The notes under the pieces are model-generated. The model was given only the letters and a program-made list of their open reading frames with translations, had not been told where the DNA came from and ran no database searches. From contig CM047808.1 in NCBI GenBank assembly GCA_026214975.1, forward strand, positions 3,709,262 through 3,773,261: DNA of 64,000 bases, in the 5' to 3' direction. The DNA is from Gentiana macrophylla (taxonomy: Eukaryota > Streptophyta > Magnoliopsida > Gentianales > Gentianaceae). The translations under genes were made by a program, and so were the position numbers. Below, one piece after another: positions 1 through 11,330 of the stretch. Positions within the stretch are counted from its first letter, which is position 1. Every line of letters starts with the position of its first letter.

Positions 1-1600
1 ATCTCTATCTTGATTTAGCTCGAATTATATCAACATTGATCATCAATTTAGCCTCCAACATGTATCTACATCACATCAAAAACACCGCAAAGCGTAACAT
101 AATTCCAATAACCATAAAATCATAATTAAAACACATACAAATCCACCAAATTTGCGATTAACTCATTAAAAATGTCATTCGCTCAATATTCCATTTAAAC
201 ACGTGATTTCCATACTATTAATACGAATGTCGGGGAAAACATTATAAAATATAACGTTATAAAGCACGTAAATTCACCCTTAACAACTCTCCCACACTTA
301 AACTTTGCTCGTCCCGAGCAAAACAAAACAAAATCAAGCTCGAGATAGTATAGACATCTCAACAAATATAACATATATTCAATAACTTAGAAGTTCACCA
401 TTGTGTGTGTGCATAGCCATAGAAAACTTCCACTAAATCCAAACTCGAAAAACTCAAAGTAAAACTAGCTAATACCCCCCTCGTGGAATAGCAATAAATG
501 ACACTCATAAGATGCACCCTACAAACGTGACATATCCCGAAAAGAATGATCGAATGAATCTAGGGCCTTTCTGAAATACTCAGAGGATACTCCTTACAAC
601 ATATCCATCGGTTTATACTGGGGATAAGATTAACGAAAACTAAGCCTTATATACATTTCATAACACTTCATTAGTTGATTTAGCCATTTCACTTAAAACA
701 CACATTAGAACAAACTATTGCCCTCATAGCAGAATAGGACATTTCGAGATAATACCCTACCTTACTCCAATCATAAGGCAGCTTTTCCTAACTGTCGTGA
801 GCCCTTAGTCATCATAGTGGAATAGGACTTACGTGGTAAACCCTACCTCACTCAAATCATCGACTAGCTTTCGACACACACATAGATTCATTTAACTTTT
901 TCAGCTTCTCATTTGACATTAGTTACGTGTTACTTATCACATTCAAACATCTAGATATTCACAGTATCTCATACTTCGGATCTAAATACAAACTATCATA
1001 AATCCCAAGATATATACGTAGCACTAAGCACATGACTTATAAGAAAATCAAAAACTACTAATCCAAAACGGGGTATAACTTTATAAAATAGCTCATCATT
1101 CACTATGGCTCGTGAAAAATAAATCTTGGTGAAACAACTAACTCACTAAAAATATGGTATACAGCATCAATGAATATAACAAACCGAACAAAAACGTGCA
1201 TTGCTTACTCGAGACAAAACAAAAATTTTGAAAAATTTACGCTCATTTCGCATAAAACCACAATCTAACGTACTAAAACAACGTGTACACATAATTTATT
1301 CAAATCGAACTATCCCCCTCCCCCACACTTAAAAATGCAACATGTCCGCATGTTGTGCAGAAAGTAAAAGAATAAGAAACTTAGCTGTACGCGCGTAGAA
1401 GAATCGAGATGTCGGTCAGGCCGGAGCATGAAAGAAACAACACTCGCAAAAGCGTCGGAAATTCAAAAAAAAAAAAAAACGTCCAAACCGAACTCAACCA
1501 AGACTAGATCTGCACTATTCGACAAAACAACAGAATCTCGGGGGAAAACGGGGTACAATAACGTAATAATGAGAAAGGCATGAATGCAAGAGATAGAACA
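1..1600 (-). other. Non-coding 3' section of the gypsy element
   Basis: No coding potential. The stretch is AT-rich and carries two short blocks, around 290-330 and 1313-1360, that both contain CCCACACTTAAA. Such blocks are common between the last ORF and the 3' LTR of plant Athila/Tat elements. There is a poly-A run near 1467. No LTR boundary could be fixed. Confidence 0.4.
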
Positions 1601-1677
1601 ACAAGTGTCAACCAAAAATGATCATAATACCAACGAAATCGCAATCCAAGGATGTGGTGCTAGACAGCTTATATTAT

Positions 1678-3900
1678 TTAATAAAACACACCCCTACGAT
1701 AGTCAACAGTAGCGAGAAAAATAGAAAGTACAGAAATCATAGAAACATCCAAAAGGAAAGTAGTAATAGTCATCGTACAACCAGATCGAAGTCGGAGAAA
1801 AGAAAGAAATAAATCAAACAGAGAATGCATAAAAATCTCAACATCACTCAGGCGGAATCGGAGCATCAACCGGAGAAGGATCTGTAGAAGGAACACCAGC
1901 TGTAGATGCTGTCTGTGGAGGCTCAGGCTGCGGAGTAGATGCGATGGCGAGTCTCTTCTGAGGCTCATCCTCCTCATCGTCGCACGACTCGGCTTCTCCT
2001 CCATCTTGACCACCTCAGCTATCACCCGCTCTATCTGCTCGGAGAAGACATAATCCATATTACTTGCATTGAAAACCCGCCGATCTCTCGGTTGCCGTCC
2101 ATCAACGATACACTCCAAAACCGACAAAATATTATCTTGGCCATCCCGGATGTCACTCAACATCGCCCTCAAACTATGAGCCATACTATGCCGAGTAATC
2201 TCGGAAGAAGATAATCCAGAAAGAACTGAGGCTCGAGGTGGTGTCGAAGTGGAACCAGGCTCGATGAACGAGAACAAATTTCGGTCTCAACCGTGACGGA
2301 GCTTTCTCTCTCTCTCGAATATCCTCGGGTTCTTAGGCCTATGATCCTGTATACTCCGCACTCCGGCATCCTTGCATATCTGATGAATCAAATGCGGGAC
2401 AATCAAACTCCGCTTGTAGTTCTTCTGACTGAACACCAACTCATCATAAATTGCTTGGCCAACATCGACATTCAACTTGAAAACCAAAGCATACATCATC
2501 CCGAGATCGCCTATGTGAAAGTGTGTCAAATTATTCTTCGGCAATAAACGACTCTGGATGAAACGGCAATAGACTCTCCAATCTTCAGACCACGCCGTAG
2601 TAACAATCTCCTTACGATCACCACCCGGTCCGAAAGTCCAAGCCACATCGGGACAAACCGTCAATCTCAATTCCTCCAAGGATCCCGTCCCGAATCCCGC
2701 CTTCTCTTAATTTCCTCCTTATAATCCAACCCTTCAAACGTTGCCAACCCATACTTTGCATTAAAAACTTGTGGGGAAATGGGAACCTTAACACCTCGAA
2801 CCAACACAACCCCGTTTCAAGTCGGTTTCAAAAATTAGCGTAAAACTCCCTAACCAACGAATCATTCACCGGGTAGTCGGGATCTTCATCAATTCCCCCA
2901 TTTCCTATCTTCCAACACTTTTACAAAAGAGGGGCCACTTTCGCTTTCAACACCGCTCGCTCAACCAACATATTTCTCGCAAAGTAATATTTGGTAAAGG
3001 CCTCATGTGTGCTTGAGAGTTGACAAACCGACGAGGCATAGGAATAAACACACCGGGTCTCACTTTCTTTCGAGGCGGTTCAGCCTCGGTTCGGTCTCGG
3101 CCTCGCCTGCAGTGCAGATTGTCTCCACCGTATGTTCAGCCCTTCTAAGATGCTGCCTTTGGGAGGTACCTAGTCGCCCTAATCAAAGGTTCATCGTCAC
3201 TAGTTTCGGATCCGGAAGTAGTCTCGTCCCGCAAATCGGTCCTAACTCATTTGTGAAGCCCTGTGAGGATGGCTCTCGAATCACGACGCCTCTATTTGGA
3301 TCAACTATGGGAGGGTCCAACTCTTTCGCTTTACCACTCTCCTAGCCACGCGCTTTACCAAAACGTTCACATACCTCCTTTAATCTCACCATTGTTTAAA
3401 TCGTAAAGTCCGCAAACACTAAACCATCCCAAGGCACAACAAAGGGTACCCGTTTATCATCCAAATCGGGATTTCAAGCAAACCGTCCAAACCACCCACA
3501 AAGACAAACACACCACCACCATCAAAGACACCATCACAAAGAGAGAATGAGAAAGAATCAACAAACGAAAGAAAATCAACAACGATCGATAATTCAAGAA
3601 AATGAGCCGACTCGAAGATCGAACTCACAGAAACGTGAATTAAAGCGAGAAAAGTTGTTAAAAACTTACGATTGATAGAGATCAGATGAGGATGATGCCT
3701 TGGAGAAGCCCAAACAACGCAAATTCGACCCCCAAAAATCCGATTTTTCCTTGAAAAAGTCGGCCTGGACAAGTGACTGATTCTCCAAATATATTGAATG
3801 TTGGGGGATCTGGCTTTGAAAATCGATGAGAGGGTATCAGGGGCGTCCTATAGCACTTGAAATCGCCCAAAATGGTGTAGAATGGAGGAATTTAGGGCAA
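1678..3900 (-). pseudogene. Broken envelope-position ORF with plant transposon protein domain
   Basis: The minus strand holds pieces of one protein in shifting frames. Around 2850-2680 it reads LVREFYANF, then after a stop and shift VLVRGVKVP and YGLATFEGLDYKEEIKRR. 2679-2287 continues with a tryptophan-rich segment containing SRLLPKNNLTHFH. This is the signature of the domain usually called 'putative plant transposon protein', found after integrase in Athila-like elements. A Ser/Arg/Leu-rich tail follows (2277-1678). The product's function is unknown; in the literature these ORFs occupy the envelope position but are not proven envelope proteins. At least three frame breaks make it a pseudogene. 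Confidence 0.65.
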
Positions 3901-3968
3901 AAGGAGGAAGAGAAACCGTTTTTCGCGTTTGAAAATGCTGAAAAGTGAAGGTTCATTCGCAGAAAGGG

Positions 3969-3976
3969 TATATATA
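3969..3976 (-). promoter_or_regulatory. TATA-like box upstream of the envelope-position ORF
   Basis: The minus strand reads CTATATATAC here, followed by a pyrimidine-rich leader and, near 3670, a good 5' splice site (GTAAGTTT). It lies immediately downstream, in minus-strand sense, of the palindrome cluster at 3987-4190. This looks like a promoter and first intron for the downstream ORF, or the U3/R part of an LTR; sequence alone cannot separate these. Confidence 0.4.
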
Positions 3977-3986
3977 GACAGGGTGC

Positions 3987-4190
3987 GGACGCTCGTCCAA
4001 CTCAGCGGACGGGCGTCCACTGGGAAGTCAGATGAACTGGACGGGCGTCCAGTTTAGTAGACGCTCGTCCAAGATTTTAAATCACATACAGGATTGGAGG
4101 GAGATTATCGGACGAGCGTCCAAGCCTAGTGAACGTTCGTCTAAAGTTTAGTCATACCGGACGGGCGTCCATACTGGTGGACGGGCGTCC
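3987..4190. repeat. Cluster of eight GGACGNNCGTCC palindromes
   Basis: Eight copies of a 12-bp imperfect palindrome occur in 204 bp: at 3987, 4007, 4039, about 4059, 4110, 4131, 4159 and 4179. Variants are ggacgggcgtcc, ggacgctcgtcc, ggacgagcgtcc and gaacgttcgtct. Spacing is irregular, so this is not a simple tandem repeat. A matching cluster lies at the other end of the element (11055-11249). Confidence 0.85.
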
Positions 4191-4199
4191 ATCAAGGCT

Positions 4200-5190
4200 T
4201 AAATGCAAAAATCATACAATTCCATACAACTCAAATTCAAAAGTGCATTTTCTTATTAACGTAATTAAGATTTTAAAAATACAACTGCAAATCAACGAAG
4301 TACCATCAAAACAAAAATAGATAAGTAACGGTGGGTTGCCTCCCACCCAGCGCTTTCATTTTACGTCGGGGCTCGACGGAGGTAAAACTAACTAAGAGGT
4401 CATTGGTCTGCGTAGATCTCGTCCCACCCACTATGCGAATGAGACGTCGAAGCATGTCGATAGCGGAGGAAAATCGAACTCATCCTGCAAACACCAATCC
4501 TCACCAGCCTACCTCAAGACTCGAAATGCTCACCGCGAGACACGATTGCCAAATCCGTCGGCATAGGATCGATAAGTATCTTGTAAGGGCGCCCTATGGC
4601 TTCCTCGCAACTCCTCGATCGTGAAATCGCTGCCTCCCGAACAAGGCGGAACAATGATAACGTACGTGATGGTCTTAACCTGAGTACTAATATCAAAATC
4701 TACATGAAGAATTATAGTGCCTCCTGGTCCATCATCTACTGTGATCAGCGGGATCCGACTAATGAGTGGAAACTCCTCAGGGCGAACTCCGGAAAGATCC
4801 ATAACTAGAACGCAACTACTGACAGATAGACACATAAAAGCTTAGTGAAACTAACTAAAATAACATACGAAAGCAAAAAGAACTAAGAAAAACTAAAACA
4901 AGATTTGATATCTAGGATGCCCCCTAGTGGCGCTTTTGGTTTATGTCGTTAGCTCGACATTCGATTCAGGTCTAACCCGGGTCGGGCCACTTTGGCTTTT
5001 TGCCGGTCATCTCAGCAACAGAATTCTTTACAAAATTAGGTTTACAAAAACAACAGTGCAGACTCGGAATTCGTCCCAACCATTTTTCCAGGCCTGCTTG
5101 ATCTTCTCATCTCTGATCGGGATCTCTTCCGTGCTTTATGCTTCTTCAAATCCACTTCCTTCCAATATTGTTCCATGTCCCACTTCCGCA
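4200..5190 (-). other. Spacer between integrase and envelope-position ORF
   Basis: No convincing gene. Two related blocks, 4331-4385 (gggttgcctcccacccagcg, then a 'gctcgacg' tail) and 4918-4965 (gccccctagtggcgctttt, then 'gctcgacatt'), look like copies of one motif that recurs downstream of pol in plant gypsy elements. Short ORFs here have no recognisable homology. Confidence 0.4.
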
Positions 5191-5196
5191 AAAACT

Positions 5197-6233
5197 TCAC
5201 CGGTGATTCAATGCTATTATCGAGAATAGGTCTGGGGAGAACTCATCGCAGTCATCGACTCCTGAAGCGATACAACTTAACAAATCAAGGAATTTAACTA
5301 CCTCGGGTGATTCCTTCGGTTGGCCAATGTAGTGTTTGCATCGTTGACCATTATTGACCTTGAAAGGCTGATCACCAATCCCCTTAAGTTCCAAAACGCC
5401 GCTAGAAAGACAGACAGACCTCAAATGGACCGGACCAACGCGTCCTTAGCTTTCCCGAAAAGATGCGGCTGGGAATTGTATAACAATACCAAATCGCCGC
5501 ATGAAACTCCCTTTTCTTGATCTTTTATCATGAAGGAATTTCATCCTTTCCTTGCTTATCCGTGAACTCTCATAAGCTTGGAGCCGGAACTCGTCTAATT
5601 CATGTATCTGCTGGAGCCTACGTTCTCCGCAAGCTTGGGAGTCGAAGTTTAGGAACTTAATTGCCCAATAAGCTCTATGCTCTAACTCCACTGGCAAATG
5701 ACAGGGCTTTCCATAAACCATTTGGTATGGTGATGTACCCATAGGGTTTTGTATGCGGTCCCGTAAGCCCATAGTACATCATCCACTTTCGCACTCCAAT
5801 CCTTTCGATGGGAGTTGACCGTTTTCTCGAGGATTTTCTTTATACTCTGATTACTACGCTCAACTTGCCCACTGGTCATAGGGTGATATGGTGTGCCACT
5901 CTTATGCTTAACACCATACTTAGCTAACAGGCTATCCAGGGGTTTATTAATGAAGTGCGAACCTTCATCGCTGATCAGAGCTCTAGGGCAGCCAAACCTC
6001 GTGAAAATGTTCCTCTTCAGAAATTTCATTACCGTTTTATGATCATTTAGTGGAGTCGCGACAGCTTCTACCCATTTAGATACGTAGTCTACACAGACTA
6101 GAATGTATTTATTTCCGCATGAAGATGGAAATGGTCCCATAAAGTCTATGCCCCATACGTCAAACACTTCACATTCCAATATGGGTTGAAGCGGCATATC
6201 ATAACGCTGGTCAAAGTACCGGTTCTCTGGCAC
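5197..6233 (-). pseudogene. Ty3/gypsy integrase, frameshifted
   Basis: Integrase joins retroelement cDNA to chromosomal DNA. The minus strand shows the catalytic core: [11 protein letters not shown] (first Asp), LISDEGSHF (second Asp) and SGQVERSNQ (Glu), giving the D-D-E triad. Downstream in another frame come [20 protein letters not shown] and, after further shifts, GVLELKGIGDQPFKVN followed by QRCKHYIG, the usual C-terminal tail of plant gypsy integrases. Breaks lie near 5770 and 5430. No chromodomain is visible. Confidence 0.8.
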
Positions 6234-6266
6234 ACTATCGCAGCCTTTGCGAAGGCTTCCGTATCT

Positions 6267-7980
6267 TTAAAAATTCAGGCCAAGAAAAACCACATTGAAA
6301 AATTTTGGCAACGGTTTTCCACGGATTGAAATGGCCACCAATGGGACCACCGTGACATTGCTCAATAATATCCCGTTGCTCGGATTCGAGGACACACCGG
6401 CGAAGCAACCCATCTTTGCGGATCTTGAATGAGATGGTTCCTCCTGCACATAGTACTTTAGATCGAGAAGAACTTCTTCTTCTCTTGGTAAGAGAATTCG
6501 TGGTTCGAGATAGCGAGTGAAGATAATTAACAATCGAAGCATACCAGGAGGATCGGGAGTGTGGACATCCATGTTCATAACGCCTCTCGAAGGGTAATAA
6601 AGATCAATGTCCTGGAGTCTTCCTCGACCATCGCAAAACTCTCGAAAAATATGGTCCGCTACGGTGTTTTCACTACCCCGTATGTCCTTGATGTGAACAT
6701 CGAATTCTTGTAGTGTAAGAATCCATCTCGGCGATCCTCGGTTTAGCATCCTTCTTGTTCATCAAGTAACGCAGAGCCGCATGATCATCCATACAATCAC
6801 CTTGGCACCAAGCAAATAGTCATGAACTTATCCATGGAAAACACAACCGCTAATGCTTCCTTTTCCGTAGTGGTGTAATTTGCTTGGGCTGGATTCAAGG
6901 TATGACTTGCGTAGGAAATAGGTTGGAACTTACCATTAATCCTTTGCCCCAATCAAAGACCCACAGCGTAGTTGGAGGCATCACACATTAGTTCAAATGG
7001 CATGTTCCAATCCGGAGAGATCGAGATAGGCGCGCAGGTCAAACGCTGTTTAAGCTCTTTGAAGGCAACTTGACAATCATTATCGAAATTGAAGGTGACG
7101 TCATCTTTCAAGAAAGTCGATAAAGGTTTCGATATTTTTGAAAAATCTTTTATAAATCTCCTGAAAAACCTACATGACCAAGGAAACTTCTTACTTCCTT
7201 CGTGTTTCGGGGTAATTCATCTTTTCAATAGTTTCTACCTTAGCTTTATCAACCTCTATGCCTTTAGCGGAGATCTTGTGACCTAAAACAATCCCTTCGG
7301 TTACCATAAAATGGCACTTCTCCCAATTGAGAATCAAGTTCTTCTCCACACACCTTTGCGATGCTTTGTCTAGATTTTCAAGACAGTCCGGGAACGATGT
7401 GCCAAACACCGAGAAGTCGTCCCATGAATACCTCCATGCATTTCTCTATAAGTCCATCAAAGATAGCCAAAGATACATCTTTGAAATGTAGCTGGTGCAT
7501 TACAAAGTCCAAAGGGCATTCGCCTATAAGCGAAAGTACCATAGGGGCGGTGAAGGTTGTTTTCTCTTGATCTACTTTGGGTCAATAGGGATTTGGAAAT
7601 AACTCGAATAACCGTCAAAAAAGCAAGAGAAAGCATGCCCCGCCAAACGTTCCAACATTTGGTCTATGAAGGGAGAGGAAATGGTCTTTTAAGGTCACCT
7701 CGTTCACTTCCTATAGTCTATCTGAGACTGCACTCAAAGGACTAATCTGACAACCTACCTCTTCACCTTTGTCATTCTTTTCAATGGTAATACCTCCTTT
7801 TTAGGTACTACTACGAGTGGGGATACCCAATCGCTATCAGCTATCGCATAAATGATCCCCATATCCAACAGCTTAATGATCTCTTTCTTCACCACTTCCT
7901 GCATGTGTGGGTTTAAACGTCTCTGCGGTTGTCTTATACTCTTTGCACCTTCTTCGGTTCTAATCCTATACATACAGACG
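6267..7980 (-). pseudogene. Ty3/gypsy reverse transcriptase and RNase H, frameshifted
   Basis: RT begins around 7960 with QPQRRLNPHMQEVVKKEI and DSDWVSPLVVVPKK. The middle follows in another frame near 7540-7460 (FAYRRMPFGLCNAPATF). The catalytic FMDD-type motif near 7416-7428 is split by one extra G, so FM and DDFSVFG are in different frames. The thumb/connection reads VLGHKISAKGIEVDKAK (7300-7220). RNase H ends with the segment before 6640 (PRWILTLQEFDVHI and ENTVADHIFR). Several stops and shifts show inactivity. Confidence 0.8.
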
Positions 7981-8399
7981 TGCTGGAGATATTCCTCTTA
8001 TATCACCTACCGCCAACCGAAGGCTTTCGCATTTCTCTTGAGCGTAACGCCAATTAACTCAAACTTCTTCCGCACGATGGTGTAGAGAGATAATCAGAGG
8101 TAAGTGCTTACCTTCTCTTAAGAAGATATACTTTAGATCTTTGAGGTAGATGTTTTAGAACAAGGTCCTTAGGAGGTTCCTCTAAACCGGTTTTGGCTTC
8201 TCCTCGTTTTAGATCTTCCTTCATCGATAGGGTCAAAACTCTTGCCTCAAGCAAATCGACTTCTTCTCGAGGGGAAAGAGTTCTTTCAAGCGAGCAATCG
8301 TGTCCTCTTCAACAAGCTCTTCTCCATAAGCACCTCTAGCTCGTCCAGAGTGTAGTCTGTGAAATCGTCCTGACGTCTCAATCACAAAACCCGAGGATT

Positions 8400-9300
8400 T
8401 TCGGAAGGTGCTCTGAGAGCTTTAACTACACCAGAAGCGTGCTTCCTCGCCTCCAACACGTAGGGTGACAAATCCTCGCATCACAATCTATAGTGGCTCT
8501 AGCAGATGAATAGGAAAGGTCGTCCCCAGGAGGAGAGGTATCTTCTTCTTTAGTGTCCAAGACGTACTAATCCACGAAATGTAAATTTGTCTACTTGGAC
8601 CGAGAAGGTCTCTAAGCACTCCTTCGGCTCTCTTGTAAGATCTATCTGCAAGTTGGATACTTATGGGGGTAGGCTCCAATAGATGGTCAAGGTGTAGTCT
8701 CTTGCAGACAGAAAGAGACATCAAACTGATGGATGCTCCTAAATCACACAGAGAATTTGGAAAACTTAAATCCTTGATTTTCGTGAGTTAAGACAAATTT
8801 TCCCGGATCGCTACGCTTTTTAGGAATTTCTCCGTCAATGATAGCGGAGCATTCCTCTCCCAATCTTTTCTCCATTTCGCCCAACTTCTTCTTTGAAGAA
8901 ACAACATCCTTCACAAACTTGGCGTACTTAGGCATTTCAACCAATACCTCGGATAAAGGCAAATTTACTTGGGTGTTTCTTAATAGGTTGAGTACCTTCT
9001 CGTACTTTTTGTCTTCAGATAAGGAAATGTTTTGCTTTCTTGGCGGAAATGGGAGCTTATTCGATTCCTCTTCGGAGAATACTTTCTGGCGAGAAGCTCT
9101 TATAGCTTTGTCCTCAAGATCCTTCCACCTCACTATCTTTTCTGTCTTTTTACTCGTCAGGGGATCACCCGCCTGAGTGACTTTCTCCGGTTCATCATCT
9201 TGGTTTTCAATTACCTGAGATCTCTTTCCTGCTTCAATCTCATTTTCATCTTTCTCTTTATCCAAGTCGTGAATCATGATTCTTCCCTCCTACCGAATTA
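8400..9300 (-). pseudogene. Ty3/gypsy gag-pol linker and aspartic protease remnant
   Basis: 9277-8744 on the minus strand encodes the conserved linker of Athila-like elements, including EMPKYAKFVKDVVSSKKKL and EECSAIIDGEIPKK. After a frame change near 8760 comes LCDLGASISLMSLS, the protease active-site region with D-x-G in the expected position, followed by LADRSYKRAEGVLRD (8700-8590). The protease would mature the polyprotein. The C-terminal side decays into stops before 8400. Confidence 0.75.
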
Positions 9301-9313
9301 GGGGTAGGAGGGT

Positions 9314-11006
9314 TTACTCGCTTCCACAGTTCTGTCTGCAGAACCAGGTGTTGTTGTGCAATTGTGTACCGGACCTCAGATTCATGGCATTTGACTCCTC
9401 TTGTCCATAGGGGTTAATGGGTGCGAGCTCGACACAGTGGTTTGTTCTTGCTTCAGCTTGGGCTGCATGATCACTTTTAGGGTTTTTTTCTGTAAAACTA
9501 GGTAGCTGACCTTGAGGTCTGGCAGCCAATTGTTCAGCTAGCTGTCCTAACTGTCTTTCTAAGTTCTTCATCGTCCTCTGTTGCTCTTCATACTCTGCCC
9601 TTGTAGGGGCAGTACCATAAGTTGAGGATTCCTGATTAGGGCGGTTTTGCTGCGAGTTTTGATTAGCTTTTGGTTGAGAATTTGAACTTTGACTCGAGTT
9701 GGGGTTCTGGTAGTAGGCATTGCGAGAGGTATTCTGTCCCGAATTTTGAGTACGGTTTTGGTCATAACCTTGATTCTGAGCATAATTTCTATTCTGGTTG
9801 TAGTTTTGACCTTGAGAGTTATTCTGGTTCGAAAATCTCTGGTGTTGCTGGCCAGAAGAATTGTTTCTCTCATGTCCACCATTCAAGGGGCATGTTGCAG
9901 AAATGTGACCTCTAAGCCCACAGGTATAGCAGTTCACAGAATCATACTGCCTCGTTTGTTGGGCAGCATTGGCTTGAAAGCCGGGGTAGGAGTGTATTGA
10001 CAATGGTCACCGATGTGACCACCGATAACAATTATCACACGAGAATACTTGTGCATTCTTGGAGAGAGGGTCGATTTTGATTTTTAGTCATGGTCAAAGC
10101 GAGAGTTGAGCTGCAGGTCGCAATCATTTGACCATGATTACGGTTGTTGACTTCTTCGATTTTAGGCACGTTAGCGAGGACCGTTGGTGATTGATACGTA
10201 GGTGCATAGTTGTACCTAGCTATATCTTCAAATAACTCCCACCCTTGCTGTGGGGTTTTCTTCAAGAAGACTCCTCCAGGATGAGGAGTTGACCATTCCT
10301 TTAGTGGACTCATTTAGACCATCAAGAAAGTATGGACCTTCCTCTGCAAATCCATTCCATGATGGGGGCACTTGTTCAACAAAATTTTGAAGCGCTTCCA
10401 TGCTTCAAAGAAAGATTCATCACTCAGTTGATGAAAATTTGACGGGGAAAAATATTGGGCCAGAAATTGACTTTCGAGCTGGGCCCAAGTTTGGATAGAT
10501 TCAGAAGGAAGAGATTTAAACCATTCCATTGCTTCTCCACGGAGTGAGAATGGAAATAGTTTCAGCTTAATGATGTCTTGACTGACATCCTTAATGCGAG
10601 TAGTATCGCATATACCCAGAAATACATAAAGATGCGTATAGGGGTTCTCAGATTGATACCCATAGAAAGTTGATGCATGTTGCACCATCTGGATGAGGGC
10701 TGGTCTTATCTCAAATGGGGTCAGATCGGTAGGGATAACTACAACCCGAACGAATATTAACATCACCGGAGTGGCATAGTCTGCCAGGGTACGGTTGGCT
10801 TGAGCCATTGAATCAGTAGTTTCTTCCTCAAAGAAAAGGTTAGATAAGAAATTATCTTCAGAAGAGTTTTCACTCAAACTCTCTTCGATTTCCTCTTCGG
10901 GAATCGGAACGGGCTCGGGAACTTTCCGTTTACGGTTTACTCGAACTACGTCTCGTTCAAGCTCAGGTTCAAAAATTAACTGTCCTTGTTTACTTCGTGT
11001 TTGCAT
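9314..11006 (-). pseudogene. Ty3/gypsy gag, frameshifted
   Basis: The start MQTRSKQGQ at 11006 opens a 230-codon frame with the retrotransposon gag core (KLFPFSLRGEAMEWFKSLP, then FEAWKRFKILLNKCPHHG). The frame breaks near 10313, continues to 10035, and breaks again before the nucleocapsid part at 10003. A single CCHC zinc knuckle (CYTCGLRGHISATC) lies near 9935-9890, followed by an Asn/Gln-rich stretch. Gag forms the particle that packages element RNA. Start chosen because it is the first Met of the long frame. Confidence 0.8.
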
Positions 11007-11054
11007 ATAACGAAGTCAAACTAAGGAGAGAAAGAGAAAGGAATCAGGAAGACA

Positions 11055-11249
11055 GACGGGCGTCCAAGGTTATGGACGGGCGTGCTGGTGGAGTTAAATC
11101 GACGGGCGTTTAGTGACACAAACGCTCGTCCGGTTGGCAGAATACCTGAACGGGCGTCCAAATATTATGGACGCTCGTTTGAGTGAATAAAAATAAAATT
11201 GGATAGAAAAATTCCAGCGAACGGGCGTCCAAGATCCAGACGCTCGTTT
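11055..11249. repeat. Second cluster of GGACGNNCGTCC-type palindromes
   Basis: Eight copies of the 12-bp motif found at 3987-4190, here more diverged (gacgggcgtcc, ggacgctcgttt, gaacgggcgtcc, aaacgctcgtcc), start at about 11055, 11074, 11100, 11120, 11148, 11169, 11219 and 11238. They sit in the leader just upstream of the gag start (11006, minus strand). Confidence 0.85.
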
Positions 11250-11330
11250 GGTACCGGAAGAACAAAAACAGATGCAGAAATTTGCAGAAAGAAAAAGAAA
11301 AACAGCAGCGAATGGTCTACCTAAATCTCC

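Larger units (their letters stand above)
1..11330 (-). mobile_element. Degenerate Ty3/gypsy retrotransposon, Athila/Tat-like
   Basis: Read on the minus strand the order is gag (about 11.0-9.3 kb), protease region (9.3-8.4), reverse transcriptase and RNase H (8.0-6.3), integrase (6.2-5.2), then a long 3' section with an additional ORF (3.9-1.7). That order, and the extra ORF after integrase, is typical of the Athila/Tat lineages. Every coding part is broken by frameshifts or stops, so the copy is dead. On the right it ends against a Mutator-like transposase reading frame near 11330, without a recognisable 5' LTR or tRNA-primer site, so the 5' end seems truncated. On the left it probably continues out of the window. 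Confidence 0.85.
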
